DNA of 64,000 nt from Rhodococcus sovatensis (GTDB lineage Bacteria; Actinomycetota; Actinomycetes; Mycobacteriales; Mycobacteriaceae). Numbering within the stretch: position 1 is the stretch's first letter; each line of letters opens with the position of its first letter. The stretch covers positions 4,092,001 through 4,156,000 of the forward strand of contig NZ_CP147846.1 in the NCBI RefSeq assembly GCF_037327425.1. The letters run 5' to 3'. The notes beneath the pieces were generated by a model. That model was not told where the DNA came from. It was given only the letters and a program-made list of their open reading frames with translations, and made no database searches. A program made the translations under genes and the position numbers. Of the stretch, positions 9,114 through 17,234 are shown in pieces.

Positions 9114-9930
9114 TGAAGTCGGCCGGACGTTTCTCGAAGACCGAGGTGATGGCCTCCGTCAGATCGTTCGAGGCGAGGAATGCGGCATTCCACGCCGCGA
9201 CGTACCGCAAGCTGTCGTCGACCGCCGCGGACCTCGAATGATCGAGCACGGTCTTGATGCCGTGAACGACGAGCGGAGGGTTCGCGGCTATTTCCGCCGC
9301 CGTCGCGCGGGCGCCGACGAGCAGCGCGTCGTAATCGTCGAAGACGTCGTTGACCAGGCCGATCTTCTCCGCGCGGGCAGCGTCGATGTCCTTGCCCGTC
9401 AAGGCGAGTTCCCGCAGGTGGCCGTCACCGATGATGGCAGGAAGCCGGGCAAGTGAGCCCATGTCTGCCACGATGGCAACCTTGACCTCGCGCACGCTGA
9501 ACTTCGCGTCGGCACTCGCGTACCGAATGTCCGCTGCAGAGATGAGGTCGAGACCCCCGCCGATGCACCAGCCGTGCACGGCCGCAACAACGGGCTTGCG
9601 ACAGTCCGCGACCGCGTTCGTCGCCAACTGCATGCGCTTGATCATGTCGTGGAACACCGTGCGCGGTCCAGCCAGCGCTTTGTCCGCCATCAGCGGTGCG
9701 AACTCGCCACCCATCGCAGCCAGATCCAAGCCGTAGGTGAAGTGCTTTCCGGAACCCGTGAGCAGCACTGCTCTGACATCCGGATCGACATCGAGCTGAG
9801 CGAACAATTGCGGGCACTCGCTCCAGAAGTCAGGGCCCATGGCATTGCCCTTGCCGGGCCCGAGCAGCGTCACCGTTGCGATCTTGTCGGAAATCTCGAC
9901 CGAGAATGCGTTCCAGTTGCGTTCCGTCAT
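9103..9930 (-). CDS. crotonase-family enzyme, probable dienoyl-CoA isomerase
   Basis: Enoyl-CoA hydratase/isomerase fold, 275 residues. Oxyanion-hole segments are GKHFTYGLDL and GWCIGGGLDLISAADIR. The stretch REVKVAIVADMGSLARLP resembles the active-site region of delta(3,5)-delta(2,4)-dienoyl-CoA isomerase, with the acidic residues of that enzyme in place (Asp in DIRYASAD, Glu in REVKV, Asp in VADMG). This suggests a role in beta-oxidation of unsaturated fatty acids. A plain enoyl-CoA hydratase is the alternative. Followed, with overlap, by a MarR regulator. Confidence 0.9.
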   Translation of the reverse strand: MTERNWNAFSVEISDKIATVTLLGPGKGNAMGPDFWSECPQLFAQLDVDPDVRAVLLTGSGKHFTYGLDLAAMGGEFAPLMADKALAGPRTVFHDMIKRMQLATNAVADCRKPVVAAVHGWCIGGGLDLISAADIRYASADAKFSVREVKVAIVADMGSLARLPAIIGDGHLRELALTGKDIDAARAEKIGLVNDVFDDYDALLVGARATAAEIAANPPLVVHGIKTVLDHSRSAAVDDSLRYVAAWNAAFLASNDLTEAITSVFEKRPADFSGS

Positions 9931-10062
9931 GTCGCCGAGCCTACTTAATGGCGTCGTTCCAACGGACCACAGATGCCCATGCTGTGTTACGCCGCGTTAC
10001 ACCTGGGCTAAGACCCTGCTCAGACCTGGAGTTCGCGCCTCGAGCGGCCCATTATTTGAATC

Positions 10063-10563
10063 ATGATGATGCACCAAGGACTTGGGCTGGAGACGTTCAA
10101 CGACCTGCCTCGTCGCAAGGCGGTGCACGCACTCTACGAATGCTGCTGTTCGCACACGTGGGCGTCGCGAGTCGCCGACGCTCGTCCATACCGATCCCAC
10201 GCGGAACTGTTCGCACGAGCGGACGCCGAGCTCGGAGAGCTGTCCGACGCCGATATCGATCACCTCGCCTCGACGCACCGACCCGTCGGACGGACGTGCG
10301 CGGGGATGGACCCAGCGACGCAAAGCGTCTTCATCGACGCCTGCCGGATGTACATCGAGCGGTTCGGCTACGGATACATCGTGTGCTCGGCAGCCCTCCC
10401 CGGTGGTGGCGACGAGCCCCGGGAAGTCCTCATCGACGTCGGCCATCGGCTCGACAACAGTCACGAAACCGAGCGCAAGGTGATGCGCGACGAACTCGCG
10501 AAGGTCAATCGAACGCGCATCGAACGCGTCCTCGGCCCGGAAGAGGGTTGGCCGCCATACTGA
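10063..10563 (+). CDS. OHCU decarboxylase-like protein (UraD family)
   Basis: A 166-residue protein resembling 2-oxo-4-hydroxy-4-carboxy-5-ureidoimidazoline decarboxylase, the last enzyme making (S)-allantoin from urate. Supporting patterns: FNDLPRRKAVHALYECC at the N-terminus, RPYRSHAELFARADAE, IERFGYGYIVC and ERKVMRDELAKVNRTRI at the C-terminus. Three consecutive ATG codons begin the frame and the exact start is undecided. Allantoicase (15.8 kb) and a xanthine dehydrogenase-type gene (61.5 kb) lie on the same contig but not next to it. Family assignment is by pattern memory only. Confidence 0.75.
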   Translation: MMMHQGLGLETFNDLPRRKAVHALYECCCSHTWASRVADARPYRSHAELFARADAELGELSDADIDHLASTHRPVGRTCAGMDPATQSVFIDACRMYIERFGYGYIVCSAALPGGGDEPREVLIDVGHRLDNSHETERKVMRDELAKVNRTRIERVLGPEEGWPPY

Positions 10564-10570
10564 GTTGCCC

Positions 10571-10975
10571 ATGCGCACTCGAAGTACCCGATCGAAGTAC
10601 GGTCGAGGTGTGCACGCTCGCCGCAAATTTCCGACCGCCAAGCTGCCAGCGGCAGCTCGAGCACGGTACGCGAAACGGCGGAAACGACGGCTCGACCGTG
10701 TCGACAATGACCTCACCGACTCGCAGTGGGCCGATCTTGTCGCCGCCTGGGGAGGGTGCGCCTACTGTCAGGCGACAAGCACAGCGCTACAGCGTGACTG
10801 CATCACTCCAGTGTCTCGTGGCGGCCGCTACACATTCGAGAACGTGGTTCCTGCGTGCCCGTCCTGCAACGCGAGCAAACACAACAGCGAAGTCACTGGG
10901 TGGCTCCGGCGCAAGAAACTCGATGAGCGCACGTTCCTGCTGCGTCACGCGACAATTCTCCTCGCAGCACGCTAG
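10571..10975 (+). CDS. small HNH endonuclease-like protein
   Basis: A 134-residue, very basic protein. The N-terminal 45 residues are rich in Arg and Lys; then come a CAYC zinc knuckle, TPVSRGGRYTFENVVPAC and CPSCNASK. This is the layout of a treble-clef HNH nuclease: two CxxC pairs and the Asn of FENVVPAC. However, the usual catalytic His is not at the DH position (the local sequence is DCITPVSRGG), so nuclease activity is uncertain. Starts 8 nt after the UraD-like gene and may share its transcript. Confidence 0.75.
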   Translation: MRTRSTRSKYGRGVHARRKFPTAKLPAAARARYAKRRKRRLDRVDNDLTDSQWADLVAAWGGCAYCQATSTALQRDCITPVSRGGRYTFENVVPACPSCNASKHNSEVTGWLRRKKLDERTFLLRHATILLAAR

Positions 10976-10980
10976 GTGCC

Positions 10981-11415
10981 CTAGACGCGAAATTTCTCTA
11001 CGAATCGCTTCTGCCAGGGTGTCTCCACAGCACGGCGCGAATAGTGTTGTCGGACATAGCTCACTGCTTCGTCGTTGGGAAGCCCGTCAGCGACAACGAG
11101 GCAGGCCAATGCGGTCCCAGTTCGCCCGTAGCCCCCGCCGCACGCGATCTCGACACGCTCACCTTCGCAGCGACGCAGCACGTCACGAAGCACGTTGCCG
11201 AAGGCGCTCCGGTCGGATGGCAGCCAGAAGTCCGGCCAACGAATCCAGCGGCTTTCCCACTCGAACGCCGCGGGTTCTTTCCCCTGGAGATACACACCGA
11301 AATCAGGTGTTGGGCCGAGCGGGGTCGGCGCACGCAACCCACGTCCGCGGACGACGGGACCAGAGGGCAGTCGCAGGATTCCCGGCGCGCCCAGGTCCCA
11401 TGACCGAGTAACCAC
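10981..11415 (-). CDS. tyrosine/dual-specificity phosphatase-like protein
   Basis: A 144-residue protein with the Cys-phosphatase signature CX5R in IACGGGYGRTGTALACLV; the Cys and Arg needed for phosphotyrosine hydrolysis are present. It is shorter than classical PTPs and resembles the compact dual-specificity type. GTG 11415 is the start, with a strong GGAGGG ribosome site about 5 nt upstream. Substrate unknown. Convergent with the HNH-like gene, the two stops being 6 nt apart. Confidence 0.8.
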   Translation of the reverse strand: MVTRSWDLGAPGILRLPSGPVVRGRGLRAPTPLGPTPDFGVYLQGKEPAAFEWESRWIRWPDFWLPSDRSAFGNVLRDVLRRCEGERVEIACGGGYGRTGTALACLVVADGLPNDEAVSYVRQHYSRRAVETPWQKRFVEKFRV

Positions 11416-11540
11416 TCCACCCTCCGTTCATTGCTTTACGGGTGCGTCGCGATGCGGCAGCGGTGAGGTGATGCCTGTGGCGACGGAGACCATAAAGGTA
11501 GCCCGATCCGTCCACAGAACTAGCCCAGGTCCTCCAGCCG

Positions 11541-11762
11541 TCAGAACAGACCGACCATCCTTCCGATCAGTCCGAGGACGATGACCACCACGACCAGGCC
11601 GATCAAGCCGAGGAACACTATTGGTAGCGCAAGTCCTCGCTGCGGCGGTTCGTGCTGCGGTCCGCCAACGCTCGTCTCTGCAGGCGGGGTGTCCCCGGGC
11701 GTGACTCCGCCACCGGCTTCGAGGCCGGCAGTGTCATCGGGTTCGGGATTCTGGGCAGTCAT
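11541..11762 (-). CDS. small single-span membrane protein (DUF6480-like)
   Basis: A 73-residue protein: a hydrophilic N-terminus rich in Pro, Gly, Asp and Glu (NPEPDDTAGLEAGGGVTPGD) and one C-terminal membrane helix (LPIVFLGLIGLVVVVIVLGL). The pattern matches a small actinobacterial family of unknown function labelled DUF6480. ATG 11762 is preferred over a start 11 codons upstream because the conserved N-terminal motif begins there. Confidence 0.75.
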   Translation of the reverse strand: MTAQNPEPDDTAGLEAGGGVTPGDTPPAETSVGGPQHEPPQRGLALPIVFLGLIGLVVVVIVLGLIGRMVGLF

Positions 11763-11891
11763 GAGATCTCGGGTACCCGGTGGCGACTTGCTCAATCGAG
11801 TCCTCGGTCACCGGGTTGCGGGTACCACCGATCTCCGTGATGTCGACACTGAATTTCGACGCCGGAAAGGTGTCGGTGGGGTCCGATATCC

Positions 11892-11907
11892 TCGAACGTA
11901 TGTTCGA
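11892..11907. promoter_or_regulatory. LexA (SOS) box
   Basis: The 16-bp perfect palindrome TCGAAC-GTAT-GTTCGA matches the actinobacterial LexA consensus TCGAAC-N4-GTTCGA exactly. It covers the first codons of the 13E12/DUF222 gene: the ATG at 11900 lies inside it. A weak -10 (TATCCT, 11887-11892) sits 7 nt before that ATG, which would give a leaderless transcript whose start is straddled by LexA. Confidence 0.9.
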
Positions 11908-13999
11908 GAAAGGGAATGCGGCGGGTATCTCCACCAGCCACAACACCGCGATAAATCCGTCGGTGGATGCGGCGGTCAGTGATGCCTGTGTAGCCGGGTT
12001 GTCGGTGTTCGCTGCCCGCTGCCGGTCGAGGGAGAACCGTTCCCGCGCACAGATGGTGGAAACAGTGTGCGAGATCGCCGAAATCCGGTTCGCCGACGCC
12101 GACACCAGCGACGGGGATCCGTTGACGGTGATGCGGTCGGTGGTCTGCGAAGTAGCGGCAGCACTCGGGGTCTCCCAACGCGTCGCGCGTCCACTCGTCG
12201 ATGTCGGATTGACCCTGAACAGGCTGCCTCTGACCGCGCTACGGATGGTGTGCGGGGTCCTCGACTGGGCACGAGTGACCGCGATCGCATCGGTACTCGG
12301 CAGAGCCTGCGATGACACCATCGACGCCCTCGAATTCGAGGCCCTCGCGCTCGCCGAGACGGTCGGTCCGCGGATCCTGCGGCTGATGCTGTGGCAGATG
12401 TGGATGGACTACGACCCACAAGAAGCCTCCAGGGTCCGATCGGCATCGGTGAGAGGGCAACGCGGACTGTCGATGACCCAGGAAGGAGACGGATCCTCAC
12501 AGCTGAAAGTCACCATGACCGACGTCGAAGGCGCCGAAGCGGAAGCGTTGATCGAAGAACTGGTCGGATCGGTCTGCGCTCAGGACCCGCGGTCGGCGCG
12601 GGAACTACGCGTCGATGCACTGCTGGCGTTGCTGCACGGCGAGCACGCTCTGCAGTGCCGCTGCGATCGCGGTGAGCAGTGTCCGCAGTTCGGGGTCGCT
12701 GATCTCCCCGACGGCCGCCGCGGACATCTGATCCAGATCCTGATCGAAGTCGAAACCCTGCTCGGGTTGAGCCAGACTCCCGCAGTCCTCGCCGACGGAA
12801 CACCACTGGATCCGGAGTTGGCGCGGATGCTCGCCGACGACGGAAAATGGCAAGCCCTACTGGTCGAGCTGACCCAATCCGAAGCCTTCCAGAACGCCCG
12901 CCGAACACAGTCCACCCAGGACACCGACACCGACAGCGACGAGCCAGACGACAACGATGAACCGGACAACGGTGAACCGAACGGCGAAGATCCGAACGAC
13001 GGCGGTTCCGACGGTGGCCGCGACGTAGGTGGCGGTGCGAATGTCGATGCTTCCCGAAAGACGAACTCCGCGAACAACACCACCACAGCACCGCCACCCG
13101 AACCCGCCCCTGACGCAACGGACGAACCAAACACTGCGGGCCAAACAAGCACTACAACCGGGCCGACCACCCGCGGCGCCCGAGTATGGCGACTACTCTT
13201 CCGCGGCCGCATCAGACCCGCCGCCACCGTCCCGGCGCACCGACCCACCACCACCAAACAACACCACCGCGGCCACCGCACCGGCAGAGCCGCCGGCACC
13301 GGCAGGACCCCCGGAGGGCACTACGCACGCACACAACTGATCACCGCACTCCTGACCGCGATCACCGACAACCCCGCCCTCGCCGCCGGCCTGCACCCCG
13401 ACGGACACGGCGGCCACACCAGCCCACCCCCAGGAGCACTGACCTACCGACCCAGCTCCGGACTCACCGCCCGCATCCGCATGACCTACAGCACCTGCAC
13501 CCACCCCGGCTGCGACATCCCCTCCACCCGCTGCCAACTCGACCACATCGTCCCCTACAACCACACCAACCCCCGACACGGCGGCTGGAGCATCGAAGAA
13601 AACCTCCACCCCGTCTGCACCGGACACCACCAACTCAAAACCACCAAAACCTTCACCGCCGCCATGCTCACCAGCGGCGCGATCCTCTGGACCAGCCCCG
13701 CCGGCCTCCGCACGATCACCCTCCCCAACCTCGGCTGCCCCACACCACCCCGCACCCGAAAACGAGCCCGAAAAAACACCACACCCGACACAACCACCCC
13801 CGACCTCACCACCGCCACCTGGTGGGAAACCAACATGCCCCCACACACCACCCCACCCACCCGCACCGACCTCAACACCGCCCACACCGACACCGCCCGC
13901 ACCCGAATCCGCATACTCCGCCGACACTTCCGACAACACAAACACATCCACAAACTCCGCATACAACACGAAAAACGCAACGAACCCCCACCCTTCTGA
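11900..13999 (+). CDS. 13E12/DUF222 family protein with C-terminal HNH domain, SOS-controlled
   Basis: A 699-residue member of the 13E12 repeat family known from mycobacteria: an N-terminal DUF222 region (to about residue 330), an acidic Asp/Glu/Asn/Pro linker (around residues 345-385) and a C-terminal HNH nuclease-like motif (CTHPGCD, then RCQLDHIVPYNH, then ENLHPVCTGHHQ). Several mycobacterial 13E12 genes carry LexA boxes, and this one has a perfect box over its start. The first codons read MFEKG; ATG 11840 upstream is an alternative start giving 719 residues. The 3' 800 nt are extremely C-rich on the coding strand, with Thr, His, Pro and Arg dominating. Role in DNA damage is inferred from the box. 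Confidence 0.88.
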   Translation: MFEKGNAAGISTSHNTAINPSVDAAVSDACVAGLSVFAARCRSRENRSRAQMVETVCEIAEIRFADADTSDGDPLTVMRSVVCEVAAALGVSQRVARPLVDVGLTLNRLPLTALRMVCGVLDWARVTAIASVLGRACDDTIDALEFEALALAETVGPRILRLMLWQMWMDYDPQEASRVRSASVRGQRGLSMTQEGDGSSQLKVTMTDVEGAEAEALIEELVGSVCAQDPRSARELRVDALLALLHGEHALQCRCDRGEQCPQFGVADLPDGRRGHLIQILIEVETLLGLSQTPAVLADGTPLDPELARMLADDGKWQALLVELTQSEAFQNARRTQSTQDTDTDSDEPDDNDEPDNGEPNGEDPNDGGSDGGRDVGGGANVDASRKTNSANNTTTAPPPEPAPDATDEPNTAGQTSTTTGPTTRGARVWRLLFRGRIRPAATVPAHRPTTTKQHHRGHRTGRAAGTGRTPGGHYARTQLITALLTAITDNPALAAGLHPDGHGGHTSPPPGALTYRPSSGLTARIRMTYSTCTHPGCDIPSTRCQLDHIVPYNHTNPRHGGWSIEENLHPVCTGHHQLKTTKTFTAAMLTSGAILWTSPAGLRTITLPNLGCPTPPRTRKRARKNTTPDTTTPDLTTATWWETNMPPHTTPPTRTDLNTAHTDTARTRIRILRRHFRQHKHIHKLRIQHEKRNEPPPF

Positions 14000-14045
14000 C
14001 CGACCGCCAGAAAGGAACCGGCACGACTCCGGGTGCTGCCGGATG

Positions 14046-14678
14046 TCAGTGCTGCGCGCGCGCGATCGCGCCGGCGAACAGTTCGGTGATCGCATCGCCG
14101 ATCGCTTGTTGATCGATCTCCTCGGGATCGACGGAGTGTTCGACGGCCAGGCCCGAGATCAACGCGAGCAGCGATGTGGCTACCCTGCGGGCATCGAGAG
14201 TGTCAGCTACGCCCCACGCCGCGGCCCGTTCGGCGATCAGTCGCTCGAGTTCGTCGCGCAGGCGACGACGCTCACGCCGGTATCCCTCGGCAAGCTCTGC
14301 GGTTCGACCGGCCTGGATACCGAACTCGGTGACGAGCAGTGGCCACCGCGGCTCGTCGACGACCCAGTCTGCGATAGCGTCACCGCCCCTACCTGCGGCG
14401 TCGCCGGGGCCGAGACCGGACACAGTGTCGATCACCCGCGCTGCAAGATCCATCGACCGCTTGGACAGCAGCTCGGCGAACAGCGCCTGCTTGGAATCGA
14501 AATTCGAGTAGACCGCACCCTTGGTGAAGCCCGCCCTCCGGGCGATGTCCTGCAATTTTGCTGCCGCGTAACCGTTCTCGGTGAACTCGTCGGCAGCCGC
14601 CTCCAGGAGCCGTTCTCGAACGTTCTCCCGGCCCGGCCGCTGTGTCGATGCCCACGTTGCTTGACCCTCAGTCGTCAC
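14046..14678 (-). CDS. TetR family transcriptional regulator
   Basis: A 210-residue repressor-type protein. The N-terminal helix-turn-helix reads RLLEAAADEFTENGYAAAKL then DIARRAGFTKGAVYSNFDSK, classical TetR. The C-terminal ligand domain is unassigned. GTG 14678 is chosen; a TTG further upstream falls inside the operator. It diverges from the DUF3533-like membrane gene, and a perfect inverted repeat lies between them, so it very likely represses that gene and itself. Confidence 0.93.
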   Translation of the reverse strand: MTTEGQATWASTQRPGRENVRERLLEAAADEFTENGYAAAKLQDIARRAGFTKGAVYSNFDSKQALFAELLSKRSMDLAARVIDTVSGLGPGDAAGRGGDAIADWVVDEPRWPLLVTEFGIQAGRTAELAEGYRRERRRLRDELERLIAERAAAWGVADTLDARRVATSLLALISGLAVEHSVDPEEIDQQAIGDAITELFAGAIARAQH

Positions 14679-14691
14679 GATACCTAGAGTA

Positions 14692-14712
14692 TTCAATACC
14701 CGAGGTATTGAA
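14692..14712. promoter_or_regulatory. probable TetR operator
   Basis: Perfect inverted repeat TTCAATACC-CGA-GGTATTGAA between the divergent TetR gene and the membrane transporter-like gene. Size and position fit a TetR dimer site controlling both promoters. Confidence 0.8.
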
Positions 14713-14748
14713 CAGTCGGAGAATCACACAGCTCGCGAAGGAGTACAC

Positions 14749-15753
14749 ATGCGCAAGGTCGTCTGGATTGCGATCGGGGTTCTGATACTCCAGCTCGGTT
14801 TCATCGCCAGCTACGTGGCGGCCTTCCACCAGCCTTCACCGCACGAGATCCCCATCGCCGTGGTCGCAGAACAGGGACTACCCGCCGGGCTGGATACCGA
14901 CACCGTCGCCAAGCTCAACGCCATCGAGGGCACTCCCCTGTCCGCTCGAACCGCGTCCAGTACCGCGCAAGCCCGTGACCTCATCCGCAACCGCGACGTC
15001 CTCGGCGCCTACATCGTCAGTCCGGCCGGCACCGACACACTCATCACCGCCAGCGCTGCGGGCAGCTCGATATCCGCTGCACTGGAGTCGGTCTTCACGG
15101 AGATCGAACAGACTCAGAACCGCCAATTCGTCGTTCGCGACGACATTCCTGTCGGTATTCACGACAACCGTGGCCTGTCCGGCTTCTACCTGGCCGTCGG
15201 ATGGGTCGTCGGCGGATACTTGCTGGCCGCCGCAATCGGCCTGCTCGTCGGAGCACCGAAATCTCGTCGAGATGCAGCAGCCCAACTCGGGATCTTCGCC
15301 GGCTACTCGGTCCTGTCGGGGGCGCTGGGAGCATTCATCGTCACCCACCTGCTCGGCACGTTCGCCGGTCACTGGTTCCCGTTGTGGTTGCTCGGGACTG
15401 CGGTCGTGTTCGCGACATCGGTCTTCACACTCGGCCTGCGCGCAGCGATCGGAGTCGCGGCGGTTCCGATCGCGATCATCGTGTTCGTCATCCTCGGAAA
15501 CCCCAGTGCAGGTGGAGCATTCGGCCCGAATGTACTCCCCGAGTTCTACGCAGCCGTCGGGCGCTGGATCACCCCCGGCATCGGAACGGAAGGAGTACGC
15601 AGCATCGTGTACTTCTCCGGAACCGGCCTGGGCCAACCTGCACTGGCACTCGCCCTGTATTCCGTCGTCGGTATCGGACTGCTGTTCGCCTTCTCCAAGT
15701 CCCGGGTGGCGTCACCAGAGATCGAGAAGCCCGAGCCGCTCCCCGTATCCTGA
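14749..15753 (+). CDS. membrane protein, ABC-2/DUF3533 transporter type
   Basis: A 334-residue protein with one N-terminal membrane helix, a large extracytoplasmic domain (about residues 30-140) and about five to six C-terminal helices, the arrangement of YhgE/Pip-like and DUF3533 (SNG1-like) ABC-2 type export proteins. No ATPase lies next to it. The start has GAAGGAG 5 nt upstream. Control by the adjacent TetR through the shared operator suggests a drug- or metabolite-inducible exporter; the substrate is unknown. Confidence 0.82.
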   Translation: MRKVVWIAIGVLILQLGFIASYVAAFHQPSPHEIPIAVVAEQGLPAGLDTDTVAKLNAIEGTPLSARTASSTAQARDLIRNRDVLGAYIVSPAGTDTLITASAAGSSISAALESVFTEIEQTQNRQFVVRDDIPVGIHDNRGLSGFYLAVGWVVGGYLLAAAIGLLVGAPKSRRDAAAQLGIFAGYSVLSGALGAFIVTHLLGTFAGHWFPLWLLGTAVVFATSVFTLGLRAAIGVAAVPIAIIVFVILGNPSAGGAFGPNVLPEFYAAVGRWITPGIGTEGVRSIVYFSGTGLGQPALALALYSVVGIGLLFAFSKSRVASPEIEKPEPLPVS

Positions 15754-15758
15754 CCCCT

Positions 15759-16718
15759 ATGACAGCAACCTTCCCCCTCCCCTTGCCCGATCTCGCCGTC
15801 CGCACCCTCGGCGGCGCAGTCGTGTGGGCGAACGACGAAACGTTCGCGGAGAAGGAGAACTTGGTCAAGCCGGGCAAAGCCGATTACCAGACCGCTACGT
15901 TCGGCCACAAAGGCCAGATCTACGACGGTTGGGAGACGCGCAGGCGTCGGGAAGCGGGTTACGACGAGGCCATCGTCCGCCTCGGGGCTCCCGGCGTCGT
16001 GGACGCTGTCATCGTCGACACTGCGTGGTTCACCGGCAACTATCCACCGGAGATTTCCATCGAAGCCGCCTCGGTCGAGGGCTTCCCATCCGCGCAGGAG
16101 CTGCACGAAGAGACCGAGTGGCAGACCATCGTCGCAAAGAGCCCGGTCGAAGGTGACACCGAGAACCGTTTCAAGGTTGCATCCGACGAACGCTGGACCC
16201 ACGTGAAGCTGTCGATCTACCCCGACGGCGGCGTTGCACGGTTGCGCGTTCTCGGCCGTGGCCGTCCGGATCCGCAGTTCATCGCGGCGGGGCCGTTCGA
16301 CCTCGCGGCGCTCGAGAACGGCGGGTATGTCTCGGCCTGCTCGAACATGTTCTACAGCTCCCCGAACAACCTGCTGTTTCCCGGCCCTCCGCGGTCGATG
16401 GGCGAAGGCTGGGAGACCTCACGCAGGCGCAACGACGCCAACGACTGGGTGCAGGTCAACTTGGCCGGAACGGGCAAGATCAACCTCGCCGAGCTGGACA
16501 CTTCATGCTTCCTCGGAAACGCACCGGGTGCAGCGTCGCTGAAGGGCAGGCTCGGCGACGGCGAGTGGATCGAACTCCTTCCTCGTACTCGACTGCAGCC
16601 CGACACCCGTCACCGGTTCCTCCTCGACCGCACCGAGCCGGTGTCCGAGGTCCGCATGGACATCTTTCCCGACGGCGGCATGGCCAGACTCAGACTGTTC
16701 GGAGACTTGACGGCCTGA
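15759..16718 (+). CDS. alc: allantoicase
   Basis: Hydrolyses allantoate to ureidoglycolate and urea in purine nitrogen recovery. The 319-residue protein has the two repeated allantoicase domains, each containing a GWET-x-RRR motif (YDGWETRRRREAGYD near residue 60 and GEGWETSRRRNDANDW near residue 220) and a paired IYPDGGVARLR / IFPDGGMARLR ending. Starts 6 nt after the transporter-like gene, so probably cotranscribed with it. ATG 15759 is the only sensible start. Confidence 0.95.
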   Translation: MTATFPLPLPDLAVRTLGGAVVWANDETFAEKENLVKPGKADYQTATFGHKGQIYDGWETRRRREAGYDEAIVRLGAPGVVDAVIVDTAWFTGNYPPEISIEAASVEGFPSAQELHEETEWQTIVAKSPVEGDTENRFKVASDERWTHVKLSIYPDGGVARLRVLGRGRPDPQFIAAGPFDLAALENGGYVSACSNMFYSSPNNLLFPGPPRSMGEGWETSRRRNDANDWVQVNLAGTGKINLAELDTSCFLGNAPGAASLKGRLGDGEWIELLPRTRLQPDTRHRFLLDRTEPVSEVRMDIFPDGGMARLRLFGDLTA

Positions 16719-16753
16719 CTGCGAACTCGCCGCCGTAGCAATACTCTTGGAAG

Positions 16754-17227
16754 ATGCCACGGCTTCTTCACCCGAACGCAGCACACGTCGCCGACATCTT
16801 GATCTCACGCGGACATCACGGGGTCGTCGTCACATCACCCGAGCCGACGCCGACCGCCGCCGCCGCCGCCGAGTCGCACGGTGTCAGCGTCGGCGCGATC
16901 GTGAAGTCACTGGTCTTTCTGCTCGACGACGATCCGGTGCTGCTGCTCGTCTCGGGAGCGCACCAGGTGAACCTGGACGCAACAGGCAAGCGACTCGACG
17001 GCACCCTGACGCGGGCTCCGCTGGAATTGGTCAAGCACTCCACCGGCCAGCCGATCGGAGGCATCGCACCGGTCGGTCACCCGACCAATCTGCCGACGTT
17101 CGTCGACGAGACCCTGTCCGGCTATCCCGAGTTGTGGGCCGCAGCCGGACATCCCAACACTGTGTTCAGGACGACGTACTCCGAACTACTCCGGATCACC
17201 GCAGGGCTTGCGGTGGACGTCACCTGA
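16754..17227 (+). CDS. YbaK/EbsC-family aminoacyl-tRNA deacylase
   Basis: A 157-residue stand-alone YbaK domain, related to the editing domain of prolyl-tRNA synthetase. Typical features: IVKSLVFLLDDDPVLLLVSGAHQVNLD with the conserved Lys, GGIAPVGH in the active-site loop, and a C-terminal NTVFRTTYSELLRITAGL. Such proteins hydrolyse mischarged Cys- or Ala-tRNA(Pro). Lies 36 nt downstream of allantoicase without functional link. Which misacylated tRNA it acts on cannot be read from the sequence. Confidence 0.9.
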   Translation: MPRLLHPNAAHVADILISRGHHGVVVTSPEPTPTAAAAAESHGVSVGAIVKSLVFLLDDDPVLLLVSGAHQVNLDATGKRLDGTLTRAPLELVKHSTGQPIGGIAPVGHPTNLPTFVDETLSGYPELWAAAGHPNTVFRTTYSELLRITAGLAVDVT

Positions 17228-17234
17228 TCCGGCG

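Noticed and set aside
9990..10010. GTTAC direct repeats upstream of the UraD-like gene
   Set aside because: Two short copies about 10 bp apart are within chance expectation and have no symmetrical partner.
13193..14095. Long open reading frame on the minus strand opposite the 13E12 gene (300 residues)
   Set aside because: It is glycine/valine-rich mirror sequence created by the C-rich coding strand of the 13E12 gene and runs into the TetR gene; the plus-strand frame has a recognisable HNH domain.
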